64,000 bases of DNA from Oscheius onirici (Eukaryota; Nematoda; Chromadorea; Rhabditida; Rhabditidae). The notes under the pieces are model-generated. The model was given only the letters and a program-made list of their open reading frames with translations, was not told where the DNA came from and did no database searches. Of the stretch, positions 35,849 through 51,758 are shown piece after piece. Location: positions 5,022,064 to 5,086,063 of the forward strand of contig OW051468.1 of the NCBI GenBank assembly GCA_932521025.1, written 5' to 3'. How positions within the stretch are numbered: position 1 is the first letter of the stretch; each line of letters starts with the position of its first letter. The translations under genes and the position numbers were made by a program.

Positions 35849-38800
35849 CTACAAGAGCTCGTATTGACGCAGATGAATACGTTGAATGATGTCCCGACAG
35901 TCGTTGAAAACCCGTCGGATGTTTTCTGTATCTACGGCACAGGTAAAATGGGGGTAGCAGTGATGTCGACCATCTCCCGCCGCCGTGGAAATTCGCTGAA
36001 ATCGAAGGAATTAACTGTTTTTGACAGTTCTCTGATAAAGAAGAAATTACTGTAACAAACTCTCAAACCTAAACGTAGGATACTCAGCCGAGAGTCTTTG
36101 TACCCTACGTATACGTGATATATCAGCCTTGTCTCAAAAACGGTAATAATTCTTTCCATCGAATAAATCATGGTTGTGCGCCATTAAAGTGTTGTATGAT
36201 TTGTTCTAACCGGGAAACTTGACTAAGAATTCTACTTTTCCATGTTATTCTAGTCTCGCGACAAACTAAATGGCTTACAGTCGAGCTTTTTTAAACAAAC
36301 CATATGTTCTCCGTAAACAATCAGGAAAGTAGACCCAGAACAGACTAATGCACAAGATGTTAACCGTGCTGTCGGAAACAAGAATTCCTGTCTTTAGCAT
36401 AAAATAGAGGCTCAAGAACCCATGTGTAAATGCTCGCTAATGTTTTAGGGTGTGAGGATTGTCATGGAAATTCACCTGTGAAGATTATTCGAGTTCTGTT
36501 AGTTCTCTCTTGAAAGCACCAAAGAGAAAGGGGCCAAAACTCACTTAGTCAAAACTATCTGACAATCATACAGTCAGTTTACAAAACTTTGATTGTCCTC
36601 TCTTTCCGGAAGAATATACTGAACGGCCGTCAATCTGGACCGTCTTCGGGAAGATTGGCTCAATTCAGTCAAAAAGTGCCGGCAATTTGGTTTTTCCGTT
36701 ACGGTACAGATCACTTTTTGCTGTACCGTATCGAATGAGACAAATACTCACAAGAAATTCTCCTCGAATGAAATATTTGGCTCTGACGACTTCCTTGTCT
36801 TCCGACTGGTCGTAGACAGCATCATTTGGCAATTGATAGGTGGCGAATTCGGGAAAAAATGATTCGAGAAGGTACCTCCTCGCTCGGATCTTTTCCGCTA
36901 ACAAGTCCTGTGAAAAGAATAAAAATTGTCTGTTGTTAAGACATACCTGTTTGTTTAAAAAGAGGATGACCGATATCGTTTTGAGCCACCGATTGTTCCA
37001 GATGTTCTTGAATAGAGCCAAGGACTCACGTAACCTGAAATATTAGACTGTTTGGAGGTTTCTTTGCTTCAATTTTCTCTAGTTCAGTCCAATAGTTGGG
37101 CTCAGCAACGCTTTTCTTTCCTAGTGCATAAAGATCACTCTTATTGTTGGATAAACCAATTCTGCGGATGTTAGGAAATTTCTATTTTTTTCCGCATAAA
37201 CATTTGATTATTACGATTTTAGACTAGAGTTTGGTTCATAGGCCACGATTTCTACTGACTTGTTCTTGTCGACTGGGTACGTGAGAACAAGTATCTCTGT
37301 ATAGAAAAGACCAATTGTTGCTACTCTCAACTTATTTATGCCTGGCTCTTTCTTTCTGGATAGGTCAAACAACTACAGAGTCTTTGTTTGATCAACAAGA
37401 AAACTCGAAAAAGATGCTAGTATTTTACTGGTCCCGGTGTGCTGACAGCCCCCAGGGCTCCCTTCCTCTCTCTGTGCTCTGCCACCCCCACCGCTGTCTG
37501 TTGTTATTGATCGCCGTCCTCTCCATAGTGGTACCAAAAAAAGAACTGGGAAAAGCCTAGAAGGCTTGAAGGAAGGCATCTGTTCCCCAACTTTGTCTCT
37601 TAAAATGTCAAAGAGTCTTTTCTTTAAACGATCCTCCTTCCAAAGGGAGACAAAACCAGTCTATTTAGTAAGAGGCTCTGCACCTCTCGCTCTCTCTGCC
37701 CTGAGCTATTTTTAGCCCAAAGGCCGGCAGCCCCGGCCGGAGTCGAGGTGCCTCTTGGAGACGAGAAATTGCGCCCTCGAGCCGTTGGCGAAGACGGCAA
37801 TTGCCATATCGCTAGTTACCGGGGGGACAACGAGGATTAGAGTATACAAAGAAGACCATATTTGTGTACGGAGGAAACTCAGCCTAAATAGTGGCTCTAA
37901 CAAAATTCAATACAATCCCTCAAATCAAATTTTAGTTCCCTCCAGTTTATGATTTCCGTCAACGAAATTCGTTCGGGGCGCCACGTGAACATGAGTAATT
38001 AAACCGTGGACCTAGAACCAATTAGCGGCATCTGGATCAGTCATAAACGGAGGCTTTACTTTGTATCCTTTTTAGGGAAGCACACGTGTAGTGAATCGTT
38101 ATTATTGCTCAAACTGTACGAACTTGACAGATCTACAGATTATATAGTCATTTTGAAGAGGGTGGTACCAAAACTGTTTTCGGACTTATTCATACCCCCT
38201 TTAACACACAAAATTGTTCATGTTCGGCCAGTTTTGTGCTAAAAAGGGGTTCAAAACAAATGGATCGCCCTCTTCAAAATGACAAGGCTATCGAATCCAA
38301 GGGGTTTCTGCTAACAAAGAGTTTTGCTTCTTTTTTCAGTCCTGTTCCAGATTACCCCCTGACAGTTCCGATCCCCCTCTCCAGCCAGGAAGTAGCATCT
38401 TTTGACAATCATAAATCTAAGCGGCGTGAATCACATGTGTGGAAAAAGAGCCTCGTGTGCTGCTGCCGTGCCCCCTCGGCTATTATTAGCTCTGTTGCTA
38501 TTTTTAGCCGTCTCGTCTCCCATCCCATACGAGAAAGAGGCGCGACGCCCATTCGAAATTGTAGTCAGGGAGAGAGAAAAAGACGCACCTATTTTGTGTC
38601 TCGTCCTCCCACAGAACCAGATTATAAGAACTGCAGGCGCAGACGAAGATGATGGCTGTCACGTCGTTAAAACATTGAATCCATTTTCTTCGCTCGTCTC
38701 GCTGTCCTCCGACGTCGAACATGCTACAGAATGGGCAGTTTTTAATAGATATTGATAGAAAACTCACTGAAATCGGACTTTGTCGACCTCGAACTTGGTC

Positions 38801-41251
38801 TCGAAGATACCTGTTGTCATCACACGACATCTGAGGATGTCCTGCAAAAATGGGGTGTGATTCAGTAAAGATAATTCAGCGAAGAAAATCACACTGATTG
38901 GGTTCAAGTTAAACATTCTTAGTTTAACATAATAAACTAGGACAAATGGGCAGGGTGTAGTCCCAATCTCTAAAATCGGAGGATGGGTCACACTGGTCAC
39001 CAGAACAGGAACTATTTCTATAAGGTAGACTCATTTAAAGATTCTTTAGGACAATAGTGACCCAAATGCGGAATGTTCCAGTCATTTTTCTGCTCAAAAC
39101 GAGCTTTTCTACAAAGTTCGTCCATATATTAGGAGTCAAAACATTTAAGCGAGCTTAATTCTCGTTCAAATAGACCATGTCGTGCACAAGTAGTGCATTT
39201 CTAGTCTACGTTGCAGTGATTCTTCCAAGTTTTCAGTCGGGATCGTATCCCAAGTTCAATGGGTAGAGATAAAGGCAAGACTTTTTCATGTTTGGTCTTA
39301 TAAAAAGAATGAGTAAAGAGGTACCTGTTCGGAGGGATCGTAGTTGGGCTGCCGGACGACGTCTATCTTGTCAAGGAAACTGAGAAAAGTCGTTAACAAA
39401 ATCCGAATAAAACTCACTATTTGGCACAGTCAATGAGCTGGTATTCACTACTCCTCTCATAGCAGGCTAGCACTCCCTTGTCCGCCCAGCATTTTTTCGC
39501 GTGGTCGTAAAATTCCTGAACGTGTTCAGTTGCAGAGACAGTTCAATCTCCATACCTGTGAATAGTCCGACTCCGGATCAACAGGAGTATTGAAAATGAA
39601 TGTTTTACTTGTCTCCGTTTCCGTCTTTTCCAACGAGACATTTGGCTCGATGGTGTCCATTGCCCGCAAAATTACCTAAACATTATCTTCGTGTTAAAAA
39701 AGAGCTTGATGGGTACCTGTATTGAGTCGCGGACATTCCTCCGAATATCCTTAATTTTCTCTAACTTTTCTTTTTCGTTAAAGCCGTTGATATGAAGGAT
39801 TCGCATCTGCTTGACTATCGTACTTTTGCCACTTTCTCCGGCTCCCAGTAGCAAGAGTCTGTGCGTTGCTCGCATCACCTGCAAAATATTTTGCTCCGAC
39901 GACCCTAAAAACTGCTTCCAGCGTGGCGAATGTCCACTGGGGTTCATGACAGGACAGCACGCTAATTATAGCTACTGATAAGCCTCTCTCCCGATCACAG
40001 TCTGTTTTTCGAGAATAATTACGGGGAGAGGAAAAAATTACTTTCGGTCCAAGCCTATAATTTCGGTCGTCAGCCGTCTCGCAAGGGGCTAAATCGGGAA
40101 AACTATCGGCTATTTCTGTGACGTGAATACGGTATTCTGAGAATCTTCCAGAGAAAGACTTTGTTTCTGAAACTCTAATAAGCAGATTCGTAGACAGTTT
40201 TACCGACTATTTCCCTAGTCTACCTCTTGTAAAGAAACAAAGAAAAAAGAAAATCGAAACCCTTGAGACTGAAGTTTGTGTACCCGACTGAACAGTACCT
40301 TTTTCATGAAAGATTATCGATCGGAAAGGATCTCGCACAAAAATTGCCTACAATAATTTCTAATTATCGCCGCCCTCGGCCCCAGCCGCGCCGTGTGTCT
40401 CAAGCCCCCCGTTCCTCGGCACACTGCCCCCGGCTCGTCGAAATGGCCTCAGACAAAAAAGAGCTGCCAACTTCATTAAGTGTCAAATATCTGGGCGAGA
40501 AGAGAAAGAGGCTCGAGTAATCGGCGAGGGCGAGAAGGAAATTGACTCTGATCGAAAAAAAAAATAACTGTTCCAAGAACTCTAGGCGTTGTGGGTTCAG
40601 AGAACGACGAAAATATTTACAAAATCGTGGGAAGTTTGAGTACAGTTTAAAGTTAATTTTTAAGTCTTTGTTACCAAAAAATAGAGATGACTATTGGTTT
40701 TTCATTGACCAAGTCTTGGCTTGACTGCACCTTATTTTGTGCTGAAAAAGACCTAGTTTTGGTAAGAGCGTTCAAAAAGAACTGTAGATTGGATGACCAA
40801 GAAGCAAAGTCTGGATTGAAAGAATGTGTCATTTGTCAACTTCCAGATACGCATTCTCTTTCTGATACAGTTAAAAAGACTCTTTGATCTATCATTAAAA
40901 AACTATGTGTCAGTCAGTTCGAACCGTTTCATAATGGTGTTCCGAGAGAAAATGCTAAGAACTGAAGCTGTACCTGTTCTCGTCCGTTTATGGCACTTTT
41001 TCAAAGAATTCTGACATGGAATTAGAGCGAAAGAGTCTTTGAACGACGGAGAAAAATAGAGAGAAGAGTTTGAATGATTTGAGAAGAGAGCTAAAAATAG
41101 AACGGCAATCAAAGAGATCAATAAATAAACAAAAGGAGGAAATGTGGAGGAGACTGACCTGCTTGTCCTTAGCTAGCTGCTCCTCAATCGCCTTGTTGAC
41201 CTTCCGCGCCTCGCGCCCCTCGGTGTCCCCGGTGTTGGAGACGCACCCCAT
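35849..41251 (-). CDS. gsa-1: Stimulatory G protein alpha subunit (Gs alpha)
   Basis: Membrane-attached GTPase that activates adenylyl cyclase. Exons run right to left. [17 protein letters not shown] (41251-41159, with palmitoylation Cys3) joins KDKQ to [20 protein letters not shown] (P-loop, near 39850), then [20 protein letters not shown]. Next come [50 protein letters not shown] and [17 protein letters not shown] (with the cholera-toxin-site Arg). [20 protein letters not shown] carries the catalytic Gln, and FLNKQDLLAEK is the NKxD motif. The last exon encodes [20 protein letters not shown] and ends QYELL, the Gs C-terminus. Introns are far longer here than elsewhere (up to about 1.5 kb), which often marks regulated neuronal genes. 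The last base of the stop complement is at 35849. The divergent neighbour is vps-4. Confidence 0.96.
38147..38283. repeat. Palindromic MITE-like element in a gsa-1 intron
   Basis: The 16-bp perfect ends GTCATTTTGAAGAGGG and CCCTCTTCAAAATGAC enclose 105 bp that contain further complementary tracts (CCCCCTTTAACAC against GTGCTAAAAAGGGG). No target duplication is evident. It could fold into one long hairpin in the gsa-1 pre-mRNA. Confidence 0.7.
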
Positions 41252-42304
41252 CAGGCGCATCCTACCAGCAACGGCACGACTGCGGCCTCCAGCAGCCTCA
41301 GCGCCAATTGCCTGCGTGCGCGAGGGCTTCGCCTGGTCGCATTTTCGCCGCGGGACCATGAGCGCCAATTCAAAGTCTTTTGGGAGGGTGGAAGGTGACG
41401 AGTCGGGACAGCTGATATAAAAACTGGCTGAATCACACTTCCTTAGCTCGTTTTGGGGACCGTACTGGTCTCAGTCGCGACCTTACACACGGATCTTGTC
41501 TAAACTTATTGATTTTCCTCACTGTCACTCTAATTTCCGTATTTTTAACAATAAACAACGTTTGGTGCAGCTCTACAAATTTCTTTGAGCAATTACAGCA
41601 AGTTTACCCCATTATTCCCGGCGTTTTCTTGACATAACTCACAAGAATCAAGTAAAACAAGAAACTTATTTAAGCTATAAACATGGAAAACACACTGAAA
41701 AAATAGTTAGACCGAGAGTACATCGACTCCCAAGCTCTTCTTTTGATCTTCACCAATTCCCGCCATAAATTCGCATGAATGGGCGCGTGATTTGTAAAGT
41801 TTGTATTCTAAAGAGTTGGATTTTTTTAATCGCTTCTCTTCCTATGGAAGTTTTATCTCATTTTTGTTCCCTTTTCGGCAAATTACCACAAAAAAGATAA
41901 GAAGTTAAGTAGTCAACGAAATACTATATGCGAATCTTACTAAGAGAACACGGTACTTCACGCTAAACTGTGCTATCCGCTAGTAACTAGCCTTCCGAAT
42001 ACTCTTGGCTAATTCTATTTCTTAATGTAATTTATCTTGTTCGTTTCCTGTTTTATTCCTCTAAAAATAGCTTGTGGAAATCCTTGCAACGAGTCCCTAA
42101 AAACTATCTAGGACTCTGTTGTGAAATCCCACCTTCGAAAGTTTTGTCATCGTAGTTCTTGTCCTTCACTGTCTGTTTGTTTGTTTCTCTTACGAATCGT
42201 ACAGTTCCCTGCTTTCAACCTTCTTTTTCTGTATTTCATTGTGAAATTTCAGTAGTTCATTGCCCGTGCGTCCGCTCCTGCAAGCCTCTACTCGACTCAA
42301 CCAA
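41252..42304. promoter_or_regulatory. Divergent promoter region of gsa-1 and vps-4
   Basis: 1.05 kb between the start codons of two divergent genes. It is A/T-rich and no ORF is supported. The 5' UTR and any first exons of both genes must lie here. I see no clear core promoter motif. Confidence 0.45.
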
Positions 42305-47412
<5,108 letters not shown>

Positions 47413-48743
47413 CCGAACCCATTCTCGACGATGACGCGTAAAGCCCTCTCCGTGTGATATAAGTATTGGTTGCTGTAAATAAGTCAACTCTTTCTTTCTC
47501 TCTACATTTCTGTGCTACTTTGTATCCCCGTCAATTTCCACCTCGTGTAGACACCTTTTTTAAACGAAAAGAACTTTATTGCCTTTCAATTTTCCAGAGT
47601 CCAGTTTAATACCGTTTACGATCTAGAAGAGGATTGGTGGTCCGCACCGGAGCATCTGTTAGTGGCTATTGAGCTGGCTATTTCTCCAACATTTTTCTCA
47701 ATTTTAACAGTCTAACATTGTTTCCATGTTTTGTTCTCTCTAAATGGTTCGACCGTATGAGATGTGGGATCGAATTCGGACAAATCCATTTCACGGATGG
47801 CTTGAAGAAAAATCTTGAACAAATGCTTTCGCTGACTTATTCTTTTGGGGGGAAAAACTAAAAACGCTGCTCTGTCGTCGGCCCAACCCGCTTCAACTTA
47901 CAATAAGATTCGCAATTCAGCGTTTTTTGTTGTTGTTTCACCAATCACAAATTAGATAACGACAGCCCAAATGAAAAAAGTTACAACCGACTTGTTCTAT
48001 AGCCACTCGGGCTCCCCGTCGAAGACCTCTGAATGCTCTCTTCTGTCAGACCAGCTGCCGATAAGGCAAAGTTTCAAGCGAGTTGCCATCTAAGTAAAGT
48101 TTCTTCCCGACTCAAGCTTGAGTTCCGAAGAGACTCATGGGCTGCGGCTGCTTCCTGAGTGGCCAGGTTGCGACAAAACGCAGCCTAATCTGTTTTGACT
48201 TGTTCGAGGCTACGGACACAAACACAACCACAGACACCTTAGCTTTTTTATAGTTCAGATTCTCATCCCTGTGACTCTGACGGGTAATCTGCCCAACTAA
48301 CTAGTTTAGTCAAGTTATTTGTCATGCTATCGAAATCAAGCGTGCTTTTGGTGACAGAGATGCGACCGTATGTCACCTATTATTTGTTGGCGACAGCCAA
48401 TCGCATTTCTCCTTTGGAAAGAGGCGGGGTCGCACTGGCTGGGAGAAAAGTGTCTAGAGGCCAACTAGCCAAGGGAAAAAGAGACTCGGTCAAATACTAT
48501 TAGTTCCTATTAAACGTTGGATCATAGGAGCGAACTGCAATTCACGATACATTGGTTTTGTCGATTAAAAGAACCTCCATTCTCAGCAAAAATACGATTT
48601 ATTAGCTCTGTCTGATATACTAGGAACATGCACATATTTACACCGTATTCCGAGGTAACCGGGAGTATCACAAGAATCAGCACTATTCGAAAGACATTAG
48701 TTAAGAGTTAGGAAGAAAGTAGTTAAGAAGAATGTTCATCGTC
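47413..48743. other. Intergenic region downstream of vps-4
   Basis: 1.3 kb holding the vps-4 3' UTR (T-rich, several short A/T motifs). No coding region was recognised. The segment near 48360-48480 is relatively GC-rich with a CCAAT, but I cannot assign it. Confidence 0.35.
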
Positions 48744-49442
48744 CTAAATTTCTCTGCTTGTCAGTTGACCTGTTAAACATACCGGCGGCAAAACAATCTG
48801 TGTTGGGGGATTACCAGCTATTGGAAGGTGTTCTTGAACGACTTCGGGTACAGGATCTGGCTCATTCTGGCCTACGACTTGTTGTTCTTCGGGGACAACG
48901 GCAAAAACGGGCTCTATAATTTTAAAACTTTTTGTGTCTAAAAATACTATTGACATTACACAAGCCATGACATTACACAAGCCATGGTCCGTCCTTCTTC
49001 TCGCACTTTAAACAACATTTTTCAACGCTTTTCTTTCCACTTTCTCCCGTCTCTCTACAAATTTTATCCTAATCATTTATTTGGATTTCCAGTGACTGTG
49101 TATAACAGTCTTCCTACTGTACTATTAACCGAAACTTTGTTCAGCTATCTGGAAATCTTCTCAAATTCTATCAGAGGCTGACTACTTGTCTCTCGGCTGA
49201 CTACCTATTCGCTCTCAAAAATTTATCCTTTCACCCGTTTTTCTATTTCTTTCTACTCTTTCTACTGAATCAAAAGACCATTTTGCTAATGTTTGTGTTT
49301 TCCCCCAGACTCTCCAATTCTGACGCGAAAAAAAAACATCTGTTCACCAGATTAGACAGACAAACTGTAGAAGCTTTCCAATAAGCTCACCTGGCAGTTC
49401 GTCCTCGTCCAGGAGTAGCGGGACAATAGCGGCTGCGCACAT
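48744..49442 (-). CDS. Possible small two-exon gene, unknown function
   Basis: A TTTCAG precedes ATG at 49442 on the - strand. The exon reads MCAAAIVPLLLDEDELP and ends at a GTGAGC donor (about 49391). A TATTTTTAG or later ATAG acceptor near 48920-48940 restores frame in both cases. The second exon contains EPVFAVVPEEQQVVGQNEPD and ends TGQLTSREI at 48744. The product would be about 75-85 residues, acidic and Pro/Val-rich, with no domain that I recognise. The agreement of splice phase and the trans-splice-like acceptor are the only support. Confidence 0.35.
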
Positions 49443-49654
49443 TTTCCTGAAACCACAATAGGTTGTTACAGTTCAAGAAAAGACAGTGAAGAGGCTGATT
49501 GTGTTGGGCCTCTCTTCCTCTCCGCACGAGAGAGTAGAAAACCTTGGGGTCTGAGGCTGGCCGAATAGCCTTTCAGGTGTTTAGTTCAGAACAATAAGAT
49601 AGTCAGTCGCGCTCTTTCGGGAGGCGCCAGAGGACCCGATTCACCGCGAGTCAG

Positions 49655-49662
49655 TGACGTCA
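49655..49662. promoter_or_regulatory. Perfect CRE palindrome TGACGTCA
   Basis: A full cAMP-response element lies about 210 bp upstream of the small - strand gene at 48744-49442, in a locally GC-rich block. A second identical octamer is at about 42446-42453 in vps-4 intron 1. One such site is expected by chance in about 65 kb of unbiased sequence, so function is only a possibility. Confidence 0.3.
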
Positions 49663-49665
49663 CTA

Positions 49666-49926
49666 TCAAGCACCGGAATTAGTATTAGCACAGAAATAGA
49701 TTTTGATAGTAAGAATAGCTTTTATGGAACTGACCCCGTCGCCTAATAATAGCCCACTGCTTTCGTTAATACTGTTCATCTGAGAATCCTGCAGTGATCT
49801 GTTGTAGTCATTTTGACGCTGCAGATAAGGGTTTCGGACCCTGGAGAAATGTGCTGTTTTTCGAACAACCGGCTGATAAAAGCGCGCCAAGAGCAACGCG
49901 GGAAAACTGGAACTCCGTGATAGCAT
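49666..49926 (-). CDS. Doubtful ORF with a presequence-like N-terminus
   Basis: Open frame starting MLSRSSSFPALLLARFYQPV, with Arg/Ser and hydrophobic residues like a mitochondrial presequence, then RNPYLQRQNDYNRSL. A possible GT donor follows GLLLGDG (about 49732), but the phase does not join to the downstream small gene. There is no homology that I recognise. It may be an unlinked first exon or chance. Confidence 0.15.
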   Translation of the reverse strand: MLSRSSSFPALLLARFYQPVVRKTAHFSRVRNPYLQRQNDYNRSLQDSQMNSINESSGLLLGDGVSSIKAILTIKIYFCANTNSGA

Positions 49927-51758
49927 TGCCCTCGCCGTATGACGGGCTCATCTTTACTACTAGGTGACGCATAGAGTCAATCTAAAGTTGAAACGAGTCT
50001 TACGCCAGTTACCTTCGAATCTTATTGTTAAAGTTTTGATAGGAGTAGCAAAAAGAAGACGAGCTCAGGAAAGACCAGCAACAAGAAGGTATATAGGTGA
50101 ATCAAAAAATAGTGGAATCTGACTGGAAAAGTACGAATTAGTGTGAAACAGCGTTGTAACTGGCAAGAACCAAAGATAGAGGGGAAGAAAAGCTCGCGGT
50201 CAGGTCGCAACAAAGTGGGCGGGAGTTGCCTGAGGTAGTAGCATCTAATCGATGAAGATAGCAATGAAGGGGTCGTCGGTATAGTGATTGGAAAGGGGAG
50301 TTTTCGAAGATTGTTTTTAGGAAGGAAAGCTATTCCTCATTGACCGTTTTGTGGCGCCATCGACTAGCACTGTCACGATTCAAGCTGATAAAAGTCAGCA
50401 ACATGCACGATAAGGACTGGAACGCCAGCTAAAGACTTTTCTAACAATCATCATACGGGTTAGATAAACTTTTTAAACACACCCAAATTAGCTGATCATT
50501 ACAGAGGCGAGATTGGAGATAGTTATTGAAATTACAAGAGCATCCCGTACTATGATAGGAGGAGAACATTATTAATTCCTCCAAGAGAGACTCTAGTGTT
50601 CTACTTTATGGAAAAAGTGTGTCGAGAAAGGGAGCGCAACAGCAACAGATCCAGGAATGACGCTAACATGGTCTGTTGTCTAGATAAAGAGAGCACACAA
50701 TGTCGAACAAACTTTTTCAAGTTCTCGCCAGTGTTTATTAGGAAAGTAAATCAAAGAAGTATAAATACAAGAAGAACCTCAATGGACCCACCGGTCGTCA
50801 TCACGTTCTTACTTTAGAACACACACCAGGCTCCCTTCTATGTGATATTGGACGAGAAAGATGTTTGGCGGACAGATTTCAACGCTGCCTGGCCGAGTGC
50901 TTTCACATTTGTGGCCTTTACACAAGTCATTGTGTCGCCGGCACTGTACGGAGCAAGTCTCTTCATGATGAAGGAAGAAGACATGGCTCTGACGGCAAGA
51001 ACCCATCATAAAGTAGGAACACCGGGTTATCAGCACGTTCCAACACATACCCTTCAAGCTCAGTTGATCTGAATTCTTTCTACTGTACAACTCATTTGTT
51101 TCCCCCACAAAAGATCTTAATTTGAGTGCATAGAAGCCTACGGGTACCGTTGAATTCTTTCTTTTCATGATTCCAGCTGTCGCTTTAACTTCGACCAAAG
51201 AAGATTTTAAATTGTTGAAATTGTTCTTCCCTTTCGCCGGAAATCTCCCAATTTTGGGGGTTATCAACACGTTCCAACACATACGCATTGCCCAAATGGT
51301 AAATAAGACTGATTTCTAGTTGTCATCTGCTGTTCGATCGTCGTGTTCCCTCCTATCTCTTCCCCAGCAACCCCAGAAACTCTGGTTATTCTGGCGAATA
51401 CAGGTTCAAACTTCCGGCGTATTTGAAAATGATGAAAACTACCAAGATGGAAGGGAACCGATGGACAAGAATCACAACCGAATGAAAGCCGATCGAAGGT
51501 AAACGAACGAGAGGACGAATGATACTCGATCCCGATTGGTGGCACCGCTCGTCTACTGAATGGAAAACCCCGAGATCCGCACTCGTCGAAGACGTGATAA
51601 TGTGAAATAAAAAGAGAGATAGTAAATAGTAAAAAAAAGGAAAATGCAGCAAAGTAGAGTAAGATGTAAGGGCAACGAGTAGCAACTATGTAAAGTAATT
51701 GATGCAGTTGTAATTGAAAAAAAGGTAAACTAAAGGTTTTGTTATTCGAATTACTAAC
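49927..51758. other. Intergenic region upstream of the SH2 kinase
   Basis: 1.8 kb containing the duplicated GPCR exon (listed separately). The remainder, 49927-50825 and 51262-51758, shows no supported gene. The stretch 51315-51425 reads as a hydrophobic, TM-like peptide in one frame (VVICCSIVVFPPI), but without valid splice sites. Confidence 0.4.
50826..51261 (+). pseudogene. Duplicated 3' exon of the vps-4-nested GPCR
   Basis: Nearly identical in inverted orientation to 43606-44048. From ILDEKDVWRTDF to the stop (HTLQAQLI, 51072) the encoded peptide is unchanged, and 190 bp of 3' flank are also copied. It differs by a 6-nt deletion near 50844 (PFYVMTILDEK becomes PFYVILDEK) and a few substitutions. 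The first two exons of the receptor are absent, so it cannot make a full receptor. Confidence 0.9.

Noticed and set aside
39672-39947. Alternative start of Gs alpha ([14 protein letters not shown]...) before the P-loop exon
   Set aside because: The frame simply reads through the intron. The acceptor TTTTGCAG before VMRATHRLL fits the family junction with the first exon.
50809-51288. 159-residue open frame on the - strand at the duplicated locus
   Set aside because: The same antisense shadow as in the source copy. It is preserved only because the duplication is recent.
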